Part shown: piece after piece, positions 1 through 8,771 of the stretch
Layout: each line of letters starts with the position of its first letter
Position numbering within the stretch: position 1 is the first letter of the stretch
NCBI GenBank assembly: GCA_902800045.1
Contig: CADCCZ010000002.1
Location: 62,001-126,000 of the forward strand
Length of the DNA stretch: 64,000 nt
Direction of reading: 5' to 3'
Origin: an uncultured Bacteroidia bacterium
GTDB lineage: Bacteria > Bacteroidota > Bacteroidia > Bacteroidales > ML635J-15
The notes under the pieces: generated by a model
Told to the model about the DNA's origin: nothing
The model's input: the letters and a program-made list of their open reading frames with translations, nothing else
The model's database searches: none
Translations under genes and position numbers: made by a program

Positions 1-312
1 TACGGCATTGGTATAACGTGCAGCAAACTCTATTTCCGAAATTACTGGAATACCCAGTTCGCGAGCCTTCACCACCAATGGTGCTGTTTCGGGAATACCA
101 GGGCTCTTTATAATTTCGCTTGCATTGAGAATCAATTCCTCGGTATGCTGCTTTTCTTCGTAAAGCACATTATAATCCTTAAGCAACTCCTTGTACTTGT
201 CGGCGATTTCGCCCTTATCCGAAACAAATACATCGAAATCGTTTACAGCTGCCAATACGGCTGCTCCTGTTCCACTCTCTCCAGCTCCTAATACTACAAT
301 TCTGTTTTCCAC
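1..312 (-). CDS. murD: UDP-N-acetylmuramoyl-L-alanine--D-glutamate ligase (MurD), partial
   Basis: Cytoplasmic Mur ligase that adds D-glutamate to UDP-MurNAc-L-Ala in peptidoglycan precursor synthesis. Only the first 104 codons are in the window; the gene runs off the left edge. The start is read as GTG at 310-312, because the family N-terminus ENRIVVLGAGESGTGAAVL, a Rossmann-like glycine-rich loop, begins right after it and no ATG fits. The stretch SEIIKSPGIPE near residues 69-79 matches the conserved end of the MurD N-terminal domain. It lies 4 nt after mraY and is the last visible gene of the dcw operon, where mraY-murD adjacency is normal for Bacteroidota. Identification is firm; the catalytic centre is outside the window. 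Confidence 0.93.
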   Translation of the reverse strand, partial: MENRIVVLGAGESGTGAAVLAAVNDFDVFVSDKGEIADKYKELLKDYNVLYEEKQHTEELILNASEIIKSPGIPETAPLVVKARELGIPVISEIEFAARYTNAV

Positions 313-316
313 GGTC

Positions 317-1639
317 TTATCTTAATTTTAATGTTACAATTGAAATAATAGCCAACAACAATGTTACAATCCAGAATCTGGCCACAATCTTGGATTCGGG
401 CATTCCCTTTTTCTGATAATGATGGTGCAACGGTGCCATCTTAAACGGACGTTTCTCCACTGGCACGGGCACACCTTTGGGCAAATGATGCTTTTTGCGA
501 TAATGCTTGCAATAGCGGTTCTGTATGATTACCGAAAGGCTCTCGACAAGGAAAATTCCACAAAGAATCGGGAGAATAAGTTCCTTCTTGATGATAATTG
601 CAAACACTGCGATGATACCTCCCAAGGTAAGGCTTCCGGTGTCGCCCATGAAAACCTGTGCGGGATAGGTGTTGTACCATAGGAAGCCGATAGTTGCTCC
701 GATGAATGCAGCTGCAAAGACCATCAATTCACCTGTGTTCGGAATGTATAATATATTAAGGTATTCGGCGGCCACGCGGTTACCCGAAACGTATGCCAGA
801 ATACCGAGAGTAGCTCCTATGATTGCCGAAGTTCCCGTCGCTAGTCCGTCCATGCCGTCGGTAAGGTTGGCTCCGTTGGATACCGCAGCGACAACCAAGA
901 TTGTCATTATGATAAACACCAGCCATGCCAATATGTCGGCATAGTCGCCAGCCCAAGCAACAAACCAACGGTAGTCGAGTTCGTTGTTCTTGAAGAACGG
1001 GATGGTTGTCTTGGTTGACTTCACGTCGGAGTATTCGGTCACGCCACTGCAGTCCGAATTACCGACTACCTCAACTACTTCGCAATTGGGCTGATTTTCA
1101 ACAACTACTTTTTCCCTTATCACAGCATCGGGCGAGAAGTAAAGGATTGCACCGACTGCAAAACCGAGAAGTATCTGTCCCAACAGCTTGAACTTGCCTG
1201 GCAATCCGTCCTTGTTGTGCTTCTTCTGCTTCAGGTAGTCGTCGAGGAAACCGAGACAGCCGAGCCACAAGGTAGTGACAAGCATCAAAATGGTATAGAC
1301 ATTGTTCAGCTGCGCAAACAGCAAGGTCGGAATCACGATTGCCGCAATGATGATAAGACCACCCATTGTCGGCACGTTCTTCTTGAAATTCTTCACATTG
1401 TTGACACAAGTGTCACAATTCTGTGAATTTTCGGTCGGAACATCGTTCATTGTGGTTCTAGTCTCTTCGATTTCGGTCTTTCCCGACTTCTTCATACGCT
1501 TTATGAACCACTTTCCGAACCATATCGCTATGATAAGCGAAGCAATCATTGAAATACCCGAACGGAACGAAATGTACTGAAATACACCGGCTCCGGGCAT
1601 TCCCAAATCTTGCAGGTACTGAAATAAATGATAAAACAT
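317..1639 (-). CDS. mraY: Phospho-N-acetylmuramoyl-pentapeptide-transferase (MraY)
   Basis: Integral membrane enzyme that transfers phospho-MurNAc-pentapeptide from UDP to undecaprenyl phosphate, giving lipid I. Signature motifs are present: FLDDYLK (131-137) with the catalytic aspartates, NLTDGMDGLA (258-267), GDTGS (332-336) and the HHH cluster (405-407) followed by KKGMPESKIVARFW. At 440 residues it is about 80 longer than the E. coli enzyme. The extra length sits in two places: a polar cytoplasmic loop after the first membrane segment (about 51-88, containing a CDTC pair at 75-78) and an enlarged periplasmic loop between segments 4 and 5 (about 170-225, with cysteines at 186 and 197). It sits 6 nt after murE and 4 nt before murD. 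There is no murF between murE and mraY, as is usual in this phylum. Confidence 0.96.
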   Translation of the reverse strand: MFYHLFQYLQDLGMPGAGVFQYISFRSGISMIASLIIAIWFGKWFIKRMKKSGKTEIEETRTTMNDVPTENSQNCDTCVNNVKNFKKNVPTMGGLIIIAAIVIPTLLFAQLNNVYTILMLVTTLWLGCLGFLDDYLKQKKHNKDGLPGKFKLLGQILLGFAVGAILYFSPDAVIREKVVVENQPNCEVVEVVGNSDCSGVTEYSDVKSTKTTIPFFKNNELDYRWFVAWAGDYADILAWLVFIIMTILVVAAVSNGANLTDGMDGLATGTSAIIGATLGILAYVSGNRVAAEYLNILYIPNTGELMVFAAAFIGATIGFLWYNTYPAQVFMGDTGSLTLGGIIAVFAIIIKKELILPILCGIFLVESLSVIIQNRYCKHYRKKHHLPKGVPVPVEKRPFKMAPLHHHYQKKGMPESKIVARFWIVTLLLAIISIVTLKLR

Positions 1640-1645
1640 AATCCG

Positions 1646-3094
1646 TTAGTTGTTAAATGCGTTATTTAAAATCTCCTTGTCGTCGAAATGATGACGAACT
1701 CCTTTTATTTCCTGATAAGTCTCATGGCCCTTGCCTGCCACAAGTATTATGTCGCCTTTCTTGGCAAGCATACAAGCTGTGCGTATTGCCTCTTCGCGGC
1801 TAGTAATCCTGAGAACCTTGTTCTTCCACTGCGGTTCAACGCCCTTCTGCATATCGTCGAGAATGTCTTCGGGTTCCTCGTTGCGTGGGTTGTCGGAAGT
1901 AAGGATGACCTTGTCGCTCATTTCGGCGGCTATGGCTGCCATTTCGGGGCGCTTGGTCTTGTCGCGGTTTCCGCCACAGCCGACAACGGTTATCAATGTT
2001 CCATTGCCACAGCGGATATCGTTGATGGTAGAAATCACATTCTGCAAGGCATCGGGCGTATGTGCGTAATCAACTATTGCTGTAACGCCTTCCTTCGAGC
2101 GGATAATCTCGAAACGGCCGTCAACAGGATGCAATTCGCTCATAACCTTCAGCACTTCGAGCTTGTCGAAACCAAGCAAAATTGCGGTTCCATAGATTGC
2201 CAGCAGGTTGTATGCATTGAAACGTCCGATGAAGTTAACCCACACTTCCTCGCCATTGATGTCGAGCTGCATACCTTCGAAGCCGTCTTCGAGAACCTTT
2301 GCCTTGAAGTCGGCAGCCGACAGAAGCGAATATGTATATTTCTTTGCCTTTGAGTTCTGGTACATAATTTCGCCGTTGCGATCGTCGATATTGGTGATTG
2401 CAAAAGCCTCAGCCGGCAACATGGTGAAGAAACCCTGCTTTGCCTTGATGTATTCGGCGAAAGTCTTGTGGAAATCGAGATGGTCGTGGGTGATGTTGGT
2501 GAAAATTCCGCCAGCGAAAGTCAAGCCTGCAATGCGGTTCTGCACCACCGAATGCGAACTTACCTCCATAAAGCAGTAGTCGCAACCGCAGTCGACCATC
2601 TGAGCCAGATATCTGTTAAGCTGAAGCTGGTCGGGTGTGGTATGGGTTGCCGGGATAACTTCGGTATCGACTATTACCTTTACCGTTGAGAAAAGGCCCA
2701 CCTTGTAGCCGAGTTTGCGGGTAAGATTGTACAAAGTGCCTGCAATTGTTGTCTTGCCGTTTGTGCCAGTAACACCAACAAGTTTCAGTTTCGACGAAGG
2801 ATTTCCATAGTAATCGGATGCCAAAATGCCGAGAGCCTCCGACGACGATTCTACCTGGACGTAAGAAACGCCATCGTGCAATTTTTCGGGCATACGTTCG
2901 CAGACTATTATCTTTGCCCCTGCCGAAATTGCTGTCTCGATGTAGTCGTGTCCGTCGGAAACAGTGCCAACTATAGCCACAAACATATCGCCAGCCGACA
3001 CCTTGCGCGAATCGAATTCTATCTTCTCAAAGTCGGTCGCCTTAACTACCGATTTTTTAATTTTCAACCTATTCAACGAAACATTTATATCCAT
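1646..3094 (-). CDS. murE: UDP-N-acetylmuramoyl-L-alanyl-D-glutamate--2,6-diaminopimelate ligase (MurE)
   Basis: Cytoplasmic Mur ligase adding the third stem-peptide residue. The ATP-binding loop [10 protein letters not shown] is at 107-116, the lysine that is carbamylated in the family falls in AKQGFF (K219), YAHTPDAL is at 343-350 and GKGHE at 454-458. The substrate motif DNPRNEEP (401-408) is the DNPR type associated with meso-diaminopimelate rather than lysine, so the cell wall is predicted to be DAP-type. Length (482) is normal. The gene lies 7 nt after ftsI and 6 nt before mraY on the same strand, so it is surely co-transcribed with them. Confidence 0.96.
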   Translation of the reverse strand: MDINVSLNRLKIKKSVVKATDFEKIEFDSRKVSAGDMFVAIVGTVSDGHDYIETAISAGAKIIVCERMPEKLHDGVSYVQVESSSEALGILASDYYGNPSSKLKLVGVTGTNGKTTIAGTLYNLTRKLGYKVGLFSTVKVIVDTEVIPATHTTPDQLQLNRYLAQMVDCGCDYCFMEVSSHSVVQNRIAGLTFAGGIFTNITHDHLDFHKTFAEYIKAKQGFFTMLPAEAFAITNIDDRNGEIMYQNSKAKKYTYSLLSAADFKAKVLEDGFEGMQLDINGEEVWVNFIGRFNAYNLLAIYGTAILLGFDKLEVLKVMSELHPVDGRFEIIRSKEGVTAIVDYAHTPDALQNVISTINDIRCGNGTLITVVGCGGNRDKTKRPEMAAIAAEMSDKVILTSDNPRNEEPEDILDDMQKGVEPQWKNKVLRITSREEAIRTACMLAKKGDIILVAGKGHETYQEIKGVRHHFDDKEILNNAFNN

Positions 3095-3101
3095 TTCCTT
3101 T

Positions 3102-5231
3102 TTATTTTAATGTCAAGTAAATTGAATCTCCTTTTGCATATACGGTTCCCTGTGCAGGTACCTGTGCGACAACCCTTCCGCGGCCACTGATGGCGACTTT
3201 CAGACCTGCCTGCTCAAGGATTCCTATTGCATCCGAAGCGCCCATATTTCTAACATCTGGAATCACCGTTCCAATTTCTGGGGCGTAGGGTGCAAAATTT
3301 TCCTTTTCTCCAGCATGGTCCTTGAACCTTACCCATTTTACAGTCGGGAAATTGTCGATATTGGTAGGAATATCTAGCATATTGCAAACCGTCTGTATAT
3401 TTGCGCGATTTCCCGACTTGCTCACTGGCAAAAGTGTTTCGGGATTATCGTTTATCTCGTCGGCTACAGCCTTGGTGTCGGTCGAATAGATCTTGTCGGC
3501 AATCTTACGGAATACATTACCAGCCACGACATTGCCGTAGAAGCTACCTTCCGATGGATTGTAAATCGAAACTATGCACGAGTATTCCGGATTGTCGGCA
3601 GGGAAATATCCGACAAACGAAGCATGGTAAGTGATTTTTTGTCCACCCTTGCCATAGTTCATCTGTGCTGTACCCGTTTTTCCTGCTATCGGGTAATTTT
3701 CGTTCTTCAGATTGCGTGCCGTACCATTCTGCACAACGCCCTCGAGCATCTTCTTCACTGCCTCAATCGTCTTGTGCGAACAAATCTGCGGATCGATTAC
3801 ATAGGGGTCGAAAGTCTCGACCATCTCGCCGCAGTACGAAAGGCCTTCGACAAACATCGGGCGTATCAACTTGCCATCGTTTGCTATCGCGTTGTAGAAT
3901 GCAAGTATCTGCAACGGGGTTATGGCAACTCCATAGCCGTAAGCCATCCACGGCAACGAAATTCCCGACCAGTACTTCGAACCATCAGCAGGCTCGTGTA
4001 TTACCGGCACAGCCTCGCCCTTGAGTTCTATGCCCAGAGGCTCGTTGAGGTGCAAACGCTTGATACCATCGACAAACTTTTGCTGCTGGTGCTTGTAGTT
4101 GTCGTACACAAAACGAGCAGTACCAACGTTCGACGAAGTTTCGATTATGCGCTGCACCGAAAGCCATGTGCTGTCGGGAGTATGCGAATCCTTGATAGTC
4201 TTGCCGTAGTAAGTATCGACGCCATTGCCAACCTTTACCATTGTTTCGGGGGTAATATATCCGTCCTCCATGGCAACAATTACCGATGCAATCTTGAATG
4301 TAGAACCCGGATCGGAAGCACCGCCCGACGACAAGTTACCGACTGCATAGTTGAAATTTTCGTAGAAATTATTGAGCGAATCACGCATCAAGTTAGCCAT
4401 AGCGCGAACCTTGCCAGTCTTGACCTCCATAACCACTACTGTGCCGTATTGTGCAGAATGCTGTCGCATCTGGCTTTCGAGTTCAGTCTCGGCAATATCT
4501 TGCAGACTTATGTCAATTGTGGTTATCAAGTCCTTGCCGTCGATAGGCTTCACATAGTCCGATGAATTCTCTATCGGCACCCATACATCTTTCGACACCT
4601 TCTGGAATGCGGCATAACCTTCGGTTCCTGTAAGAATGCTGTCGTAGCTATATTCGAGGCCGTAGTGTCCTTTTTCGCTCGACTCGCCAATAGTTCGGCG
4701 GGCTAGTTTGCCAAACGGCTTTTCGCGCTCATATATTTCGGAAGAATAAAAACCGGCACGATACTTTCCCCTGCGCAAGAACGGGAATTTCTTCATTTCT
4801 TCGTATTGCAGAAACGAAACCCTGCGCTTTATGCAGTAGCTACGACTGCCGTTGTTCTTTGCCTCGCGAATTTCTGACCTATAGGTCTCTCTCGATTTGG
4901 TCTTGAACAAATCGGCAAGACAAATGCTAAGCGAATCGATTTCGGCATCGAAAGCAGAATCGGTCATCGACTTTACGCCCTGACAAGCCAAATCGAGATA
5001 CGTATCGTAGTAGCACACCGATGTAGCCAGCAGTTTGCCGTCGGACGAATATATGTCGCCACGCTTGGGCTTTATAGTGGTGGTTCTTATCGAAACCATT
5101 TCCTTCTTTTCCTCTGGAGTCACAATCTGCAAATAGATAATCCTGCCGATTATCACGAAGGCGAGGATAATGAGCACAGCCAAAGCCACATAAGATCTAT
5201 GTATTATTTTATTTCTACCCGAATCTTTCAT
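3102..5231 (-). CDS. ftsI: Septal penicillin-binding protein (FtsI/PBP3 class, PASTA tail)
   Basis: Class B penicillin-binding protein, a transpeptidase cross-linking septal peptidoglycan. One membrane anchor near residues 15-35 is followed by the PBP dimerisation domain and the transpeptidase domain with all three active-site motifs: STFK (S310-K313), SSN (366-368) and KTG (518-520). About 57 C-terminal residues (653-709, starting [12 protein letters not shown]) form one PASTA-like domain; E. coli FtsI lacks this but many Bacteroidota homologues have it. The start codon overlaps the end of the ftsL-like gene by 4 nt (ATGA type), implying translational coupling. At 709 residues it is longer than E. 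coli FtsI (588), through the PASTA tail and an expanded N-terminal region. Confidence 0.95.
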   Translation of the reverse strand: MKDSGRNKIIHRSYVALAVLIILAFVIIGRIIYLQIVTPEEKKEMVSIRTTTIKPKRGDIYSSDGKLLATSVCYYDTYLDLACQGVKSMTDSAFDAEIDSLSICLADLFKTKSRETYRSEIREAKNNGSRSYCIKRRVSFLQYEEMKKFPFLRRGKYRAGFYSSEIYEREKPFGKLARRTIGESSEKGHYGLEYSYDSILTGTEGYAAFQKVSKDVWVPIENSSDYVKPIDGKDLITTIDISLQDIAETELESQMRQHSAQYGTVVVMEVKTGKVRAMANLMRDSLNNFYENFNYAVGNLSSGGASDPGSTFKIASVIVAMEDGYITPETMVKVGNGVDTYYGKTIKDSHTPDSTWLSVQRIIETSSNVGTARFVYDNYKHQQQKFVDGIKRLHLNEPLGIELKGEAVPVIHEPADGSKYWSGISLPWMAYGYGVAITPLQILAFYNAIANDGKLIRPMFVEGLSYCGEMVETFDPYVIDPQICSHKTIEAVKKMLEGVVQNGTARNLKNENYPIAGKTGTAQMNYGKGGQKITYHASFVGYFPADNPEYSCIVSIYNPSEGSFYGNVVAGNVFRKIADKIYSTDTKAVADEINDNPETLLPVSKSGNRANIQTVCNMLDIPTNIDNFPTVKWVRFKDHAGEKENFAPYAPEIGTVIPDVRNMGASDAIGILEQAGLKVAISGRGRVVAQVPAQGTVYAKGDSIYLTLK

Positions 5232-5587
5232 TTTTTGGCTTTTTTACGGCTGTTCGACTTCTTTTTCTTATAAATTATCTTGTACGGCGGACGTTTCGAT
5301 TCCTCGAGCGTAGAACCTTTGGCTTCGAGAAGCGACAAGACACTTTTACGTCTGTTTGTCTTCTTGAGCAGTTCCGACTGTATAGCTACGCCCTCGGCAC
5401 GATATTTTTCGATTCGCTCCTCCGACTTGCTTATTTCGCGATAAACATAGATGCCATGGAAGTGGTTTACGACATACAACACAGCGAGAACAAACACAAG
5501 AATGACAAAACGCACTTTTCTTTTGGTGATTTTGTCCATTATTATGTCACCCGACAATACTTTGCGTACACCCTTGAAGAAATCCAT
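5228..5587 (-). CDS. ftsL: FtsL-like cell division protein
   Basis: Small bitopic membrane protein of 119 residues: short basic cytoplasmic N-terminus, one hydrophobic segment (about 26-43), then a charged region (50-95) that can form a coiled coil and a lysine-rich tail. Sequence similarity to E. coli FtsL is not obvious. The call rests on topology, size and position between rsmH and ftsI, where Bacteroidota encode their FtsL equivalent. FtsL is expected to bridge FtsB/FtsQ and FtsI/FtsW at the septum. It starts 1 nt after rsmH ends and overlaps ftsI by 4 nt. An internal ATG at codon 17 would give a shorter cytoplasmic tail. Confidence 0.85.
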   Translation of the reverse strand: MDFFKGVRKVLSGDIIMDKITKRKVRFVILVFVLAVLYVVNHFHGIYVYREISKSEERIEKYRAEGVAIQSELLKKTNRRKSVLSLLEAKGSTLEESKRPPYKIIYKKKKSNSRKKAKK

Positions 5588-5588
5588 A

Positions 5589-6491
5589 CTACACCCTTTC
5601 CGATATTCTTAATTTCGCGGATTTTGCACGCGGATTTCTACTAATTTCATCATCGTCGGGCACTATCACCTGCTTGTTAACAGGCTTGAGGCTGAGATTT
5701 GCACGACCAAACACATCGCGTTCATCGTTTCCATCGACGTTGCCAGTACGGATAAGGTTCTTCACTAGTCTGTCTTCCATCGAGTGGTACGAAATCACCG
5801 ACAGGCGACCACCCTTTGCAAGCACCTGCGGAGCTGCCGTCAGGAAATCCTCGAGCGAAGCAATCTCGTCATTCACCTCGATGCGCAAAGCCTGGAAAAT
5901 CTGCGCGTAGTACTTTATCTCACGATTTTTCGGAGCAAACTGCTCGAGGAAATTCACAAAATCGTCAATTTCGCCGAATGGTTCGCCCTCTCGGCGTGCA
6001 ACAATCGACTTTACCAAACGACCAACGTTCTGCACATCGCAGTAATTGCGGAAAATACGGAAAAGATCGTCCTCCGAAGCTCCGTTCAGCACATCGGCGG
6101 CATTACGCGACGACTGCTCCGACATGCGCATGTCGAGTTTTCCGCCCATACGGAACGAAAAACCGCGGTCGGCAACATCGAACTGATGTGACGACACGCC
6201 CAAGTCGGCCAAAATGCCGTCAACCTTTTCGATGCCATAATAGTCGAGATAATTGCGCAGATAGCGGTAATTTCCGAAAACGAGCTTCAGTCTCGAATCG
6301 TCAATCTTATTTTTGTGAGCATCACTATCACGGTCGATTGCCACGAGAGTTCCTTTTGCCGACAAGCGCGACAAAATTTCCGCCGAGTGTCCGCCGCCAC
6401 CGAAAGTAGCATCTACGTAAACGCCATCGGGATTGATATTCAACCCATCAACGCTCTCGTTCAACAATACAGGCACGTGATATTCGCTCAT
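5589..6491 (-). CDS. rsmH: 16S rRNA (cytosine(1402)-N(4))-methyltransferase RsmH (MraW)
   Basis: S-adenosylmethionine-dependent methyltransferase that N4-methylates C1402 of 16S rRNA in the decoding centre. The N-terminus HVPVLLNESVDGL and the SAM-binding loop DATFGGGGHSAEIL (28-41) are diagnostic. Further family motifs are GILADLGVSSHQFD, FQALRIEVNDEI and ISYHSMEDRLVKN. Length (300) is normal for the family. The gene lies 3 nt after mraZ and 1 nt before the ftsL-like gene at the head of the dcw operon. Confidence 0.97.
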   Translation of the reverse strand: MSEYHVPVLLNESVDGLNINPDGVYVDATFGGGGHSAEILSRLSAKGTLVAIDRDSDAHKNKIDDSRLKLVFGNYRYLRNYLDYYGIEKVDGILADLGVSSHQFDVADRGFSFRMGGKLDMRMSEQSSRNAADVLNGASEDDLFRIFRNYCDVQNVGRLVKSIVARREGEPFGEIDDFVNFLEQFAPKNREIKYYAQIFQALRIEVNDEIASLEDFLTAAPQVLAKGGRLSVISYHSMEDRLVKNLIRTGNVDGNDERDVFGRANLSLKPVNKQVIVPDDDEISRNPRAKSAKLRISERV

Positions 6492-6494
6492 CTG

Positions 6495-6959
6495 CTAATC
6501 CTCCGAATCCGTAAAGTCACCTCCAAGAATCTCCTCGGCGAGTTCAGCAAAGCTGTCGTTGCTCATCGACTTCTGCTCGTAAACGTTCTTAGCCCAGATC
6601 TCGACCTTGCCTTCCTGTCCTGCAAAAACAAGTTCCTTCTCGCCACCAATGTAGTCGAGCAGGACTTTCGGGATAAGGAAACGGCTGTTGTTGTCGAGAT
6701 AAACTTCGGCAGTGCCGCGATAATACTCGCGAAGAAATTCGGCGTGCTTGCGGTTGAAAGGATTGAGTCTTTTCTTCAGCAAACCGGTCTGGCGATTCCA
6801 CTCGCTCATAGGGTAAAGAACCAAGCATTTTGCGTAAATATCACGTTTGAGGACGAAAGCCGCTGCCTGCTCCTCATCGGGAACCTGCCGCTTCAGTTGC
6901 GAAGGAAAGATAACTCTGCATTTGTTATCCAGCTTGCTAATGTATTCACCTACAAACAT
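6495..6959 (-). CDS. mraZ: Transcriptional regulator MraZ
   Basis: DNA-binding regulator at the head of the dcw operon, made of two SpoVT/AbrB-type half-domains. Each carries the conserved D-x3-R core: DNKCR at 11-15 and DNNSR at 89-93. Length 154 is ordinary. In other bacteria MraZ is an autorepressor that binds direct repeats upstream of its own gene. I did not find a clear set of such repeats here, so autoregulation is inference from the family. Downstream rsmH follows after 3 nt. Confidence 0.96.
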   Translation of the reverse strand: MFVGEYISKLDNKCRVIFPSQLKRQVPDEEQAAAFVLKRDIYAKCLVLYPMSEWNRQTGLLKKRLNPFNRKHAEFLREYYRGTAEVYLDNNSRFLIPKVLLDYIGGEKELVFAGQEGKVEIWAKNVYEQKSMSNDSFAELAEEILGGDFTDSED

Positions 6960-6982
6960 AATCTACAATTCAAAATTCGTTG

Positions 6983-6990
6983 CAAAACTA
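6983..6990 (-). promoter_or_regulatory. -7 promoter box of the dcw operon
   Basis: On the minus strand the sequence reads TAGTTTTG, matching the Bacteroidota -7 consensus TAnnTTTG, 23 nt upstream of the mraZ ATG. No convincing -33 TTTG lies at the usual spacing. Confidence 0.55.
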
Positions 6991-7316
6991 AACAAAATTT
7001 CCCACTTTAAAACACCAGCACCCACTCTTTCCCACCATTGTTAATAAATATTGGCTATTTTTACACACAACATATTGATTATTAATTGTTTGTAAAATTA
7101 TGCAAGTTATTAACTTTTGGACTTTTTCATAAAAAAAGGTATGGCGGTCTTTCATTGAATGGCCAATAATATATTCGATTGTACGGACACGAAATTTTGC
7201 GTTTGAATCGGCGCAAAACATTGCATTCGGCGCAAAGCATTGCGCCGCTACAAACCGTTAAATCATTAAATTTTAAATTATTAAATCAGCAAAGTTGATC
7301 TTTAGCTCGATGAAAG
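6991..7316. other. AT-rich intergenic region with a REP-like hairpin
   Basis: No gene is supported here. The only structure I see is at 7207-7246, where a GGCGCAAA..ATTGC unit occurs twice. The second copy (7229-7246) forms a perfect 7-bp hairpin, GGCGCAA-AGCA-TTGCGCC. It is followed by CTACAAA and an AT-rich tail of repeated ATTAAAT words. The layout (GC-rich hairpin, then GCTACAAA, then an ATCATTAAAT-like tail) resembles the repeat at 16284-16338. Confidence 0.5.
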
Positions 7317-7425
7317 CCTACAAAAAAAACGCACCATTTCCGATGCGTTTTTCTTATGTGTTTTGCTGATTTGTGCAAAGCCCTGTGGTTACGGCGACAC
7401 AGGCATGAGCCTACGCCGAGCATTG
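7317..7425. repeat. Intergenic repeat, copy 1 (flanks DUF1016 gene)
   Basis: About 110 bp that match 8644-8765 in the same orientation. Shared blocks are CCTACA, an AAAACGCA-loop-TGCGTTTT hairpin, CTTATGT, TTGTGCAA, and a terminal block CAGGCATGAGCCTACGCCGAG that can fold into a nested stem (CGGCG..AGGC-ATGA-GCCT..CGCCG). Spacers between blocks differ. The two copies bracket the nuclease gene. Confidence 0.75.
7322..7352 (-). terminator. Intrinsic terminator after DUF1016 gene
   Basis: Hairpin AAAACGCA (7326-7333) / TGCGTTTT (7344-7351) with A and T runs on both sides, so it could work in either direction. On the minus strand it lies about 130 nt beyond the DUF1016 stop codon and ends in a run of T. 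Confidence 0.6.
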
Positions 7426-7480
7426 ATTAGGCCTACAGAAATTGAAATCCTTGACTCCGATTTTACTACTCCTGATGATT

Positions 7481-8554
7481 TTATTCTTTGCCTTCTATAG
7501 TAGTTTCATTTTCAAATCTTAATTTGGCGGCCTCCAATGATTTTTGGATTTGACGCATCAGCACGTCTCTTGGTGGCAATTCTGTCATATATTGTGCGAC
7601 CTTGATGCCTGCCTTGTCAAGTTGCAGAAGTTCAATCTGTTCTTCGCCCCCTTCGGTGCAAAGCAACATACCAAGTGGTGTTTCCTCGCCAGGTTCCATC
7701 TCGTTTTGCTCTAGCCAGCGCAGATAAAGTTCCATCTGCCCCTTGTACTGAGCCTTGAAACTGCCAAGCTTCAAATCGATAGCTATCAAACGGTGCAGAC
7801 GACGATGATAGAATAGCAAATCGAGATAAAAGTCTTCGCCATCGATAATCATTCGTTTCTGACGAGCCACGAAACTAAAGCCATTGCCCAACTCAATGAT
7901 AAATTGCTCCAAATGAGCCACTAGGCTATCTTCCAAATCCTTTTCGCTATACATACTCTTCAATCCTGCGAAATCAAGGAAATATGGGCTTTTGAACACC
8001 AATTCGGGCGACAATACATTTTCTTCACGCAATTGAGAGAGTTCCTGCCTAATGAGTGCATCTGGCTTGCTGCTGATTGCTGTGCGCTCGTAAAGCATAC
8101 CGTCGATTTTACTTTGCAAAGTTCGTTTGCTCCACTGTTCCGAGGCTGCCATTGTTAGGTAAAACTCGCGTTGAACATCATCTTTCAGCGTCATAACTAT
8201 CAGAAAATGAGACCAAGACAATTTTGTCACCAGTGGTGTCAAAATTCGAATGTCGGGGAACATTGCTGCGAATTGCATCATTCGACGGATAGTTCTTTCT
8301 TCAAATCCTTTCCCATATTCTTCTTGCAATTGTCGCGACACTGTTGCGACAATTTGCTTTCCGTATTCAGCACGCTGGTTGCCAAGCACATCGCGGTTGA
8401 TACGTTCGCCAATGTGCCAGTACATCATCGTAAGTTCGCTATTGACGGTAGCCGCCACATGCCCACGCGCCTGCTCGATAATCTGGCGCAAATCGCCAAT
8501 CAAAGATTTTGACACCACTGGTGCGACAATTTTATTATTGGATTCTGAGTCCAT
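7481..8554 (-). CDS. DUF1016 / PDDEXK nuclease-domain protein (YhcG-like)
   Basis: The N-terminal DUF1016-type helical domain (about 15-160) includes YWHIGERIN and EYGKQIVATVS. It is followed by a PDDEXK-like nuclease fold whose core is LVAHLEQFIIELG, then D-x-Y-x-D in DFYLDLLFYHRRL and the I-D-L-K element of IAIDLKLGSF. Relatives are widespread in mobile and defence-associated DNA, often near restriction-modification genes. Their exact substrate is not established, so I infer a DNA-directed nuclease or helper role. The start is taken as ATG at 8554 (357 residues): an 18-codon extension is possible only with a TTG start and would overlap a good -7 box. The gene stands alone and is bracketed by two copies of an intergenic repeat, which fits a moveable accessory unit. 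Confidence 0.85.
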   Translation of the reverse strand: MDSESNNKIVAPVVSKSLIGDLRQIIEQARGHVAATVNSELTMMYWHIGERINRDVLGNQRAEYGKQIVATVSRQLQEEYGKGFEERTIRRMMQFAAMFPDIRILTPLVTKLSWSHFLIVMTLKDDVQREFYLTMAASEQWSKRTLQSKIDGMLYERTAISSKPDALIRQELSQLREENVLSPELVFKSPYFLDFAGLKSMYSEKDLEDSLVAHLEQFIIELGNGFSFVARQKRMIIDGEDFYLDLLFYHRRLHRLIAIDLKLGSFKAQYKGQMELYLRWLEQNEMEPGEETPLGMLLCTEGGEEQIELLQLDKAGIKVAQYMTELPPRDVLMRQIQKSLEAAKLRFENETTIEGKE

Positions 8555-8589
8555 ATTTTGTCCTTTAAAATTTCCACGAATATTCTTTG

Positions 8590-8597
8590 CAAAAATA
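8590..8597 (-). promoter_or_regulatory. -7 promoter box of DUF1016 gene
   Basis: TATTTTTG on the minus strand, about 36 nt before the chosen ATG. A second identical box is at 8630-8637, with a TTTG 16 nt further upstream (8654-8657), and may be the main promoter. Confidence 0.45.
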
Positions 8598-8643
8598 CAC
8601 TTTTGCAAAAGATTTAAGAGATAAAGTTACAAAAATATTGGGA

Positions 8644-8765
8644 CCTACATAAACAAAAAAAACGCACCCTTTCCGATGCGTTTTCCCTTATGTATTGCTG
8701 TTTTGTGCAAGGCAAAAGCCTTGGGAAATACAGCGACGCAGGCATGAGCCTACGCCGAGCAATGG
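8644..8765. repeat. Intergenic repeat, copy 2
   Basis: Second copy of the element at 7317-7425, same orientation and block order. It has an extra AAGGCAAAAGCCTT inverted repeat in the middle. It ends only a few bases before the stop codon of the large adhesin. Confidence 0.75.
8655..8684 (-). terminator. Intrinsic terminator after large adhesin
   Basis: Hairpin AAAACGCA (8659-8666) / TGCGTTTT (8677-8684) inside repeat copy 2, with a T-run on the minus strand about 90 nt past the adhesin stop codon. Confidence 0.6.
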
Positions 8766-8771
8766 AACATT

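Noticed and set aside
3624..4565. 313-codon open frame opposite ftsI
   Set aside because: Antisense to the transpeptidase domain, with all catalytic motifs in the minus-strand gene; the antisense product has no recognisable family features.
6988..7221. 77-codon minus-strand frame upstream of mraZ
   Set aside because: Includes part of a REP-like hairpin and AT-rich DNA; no homology or promoter.
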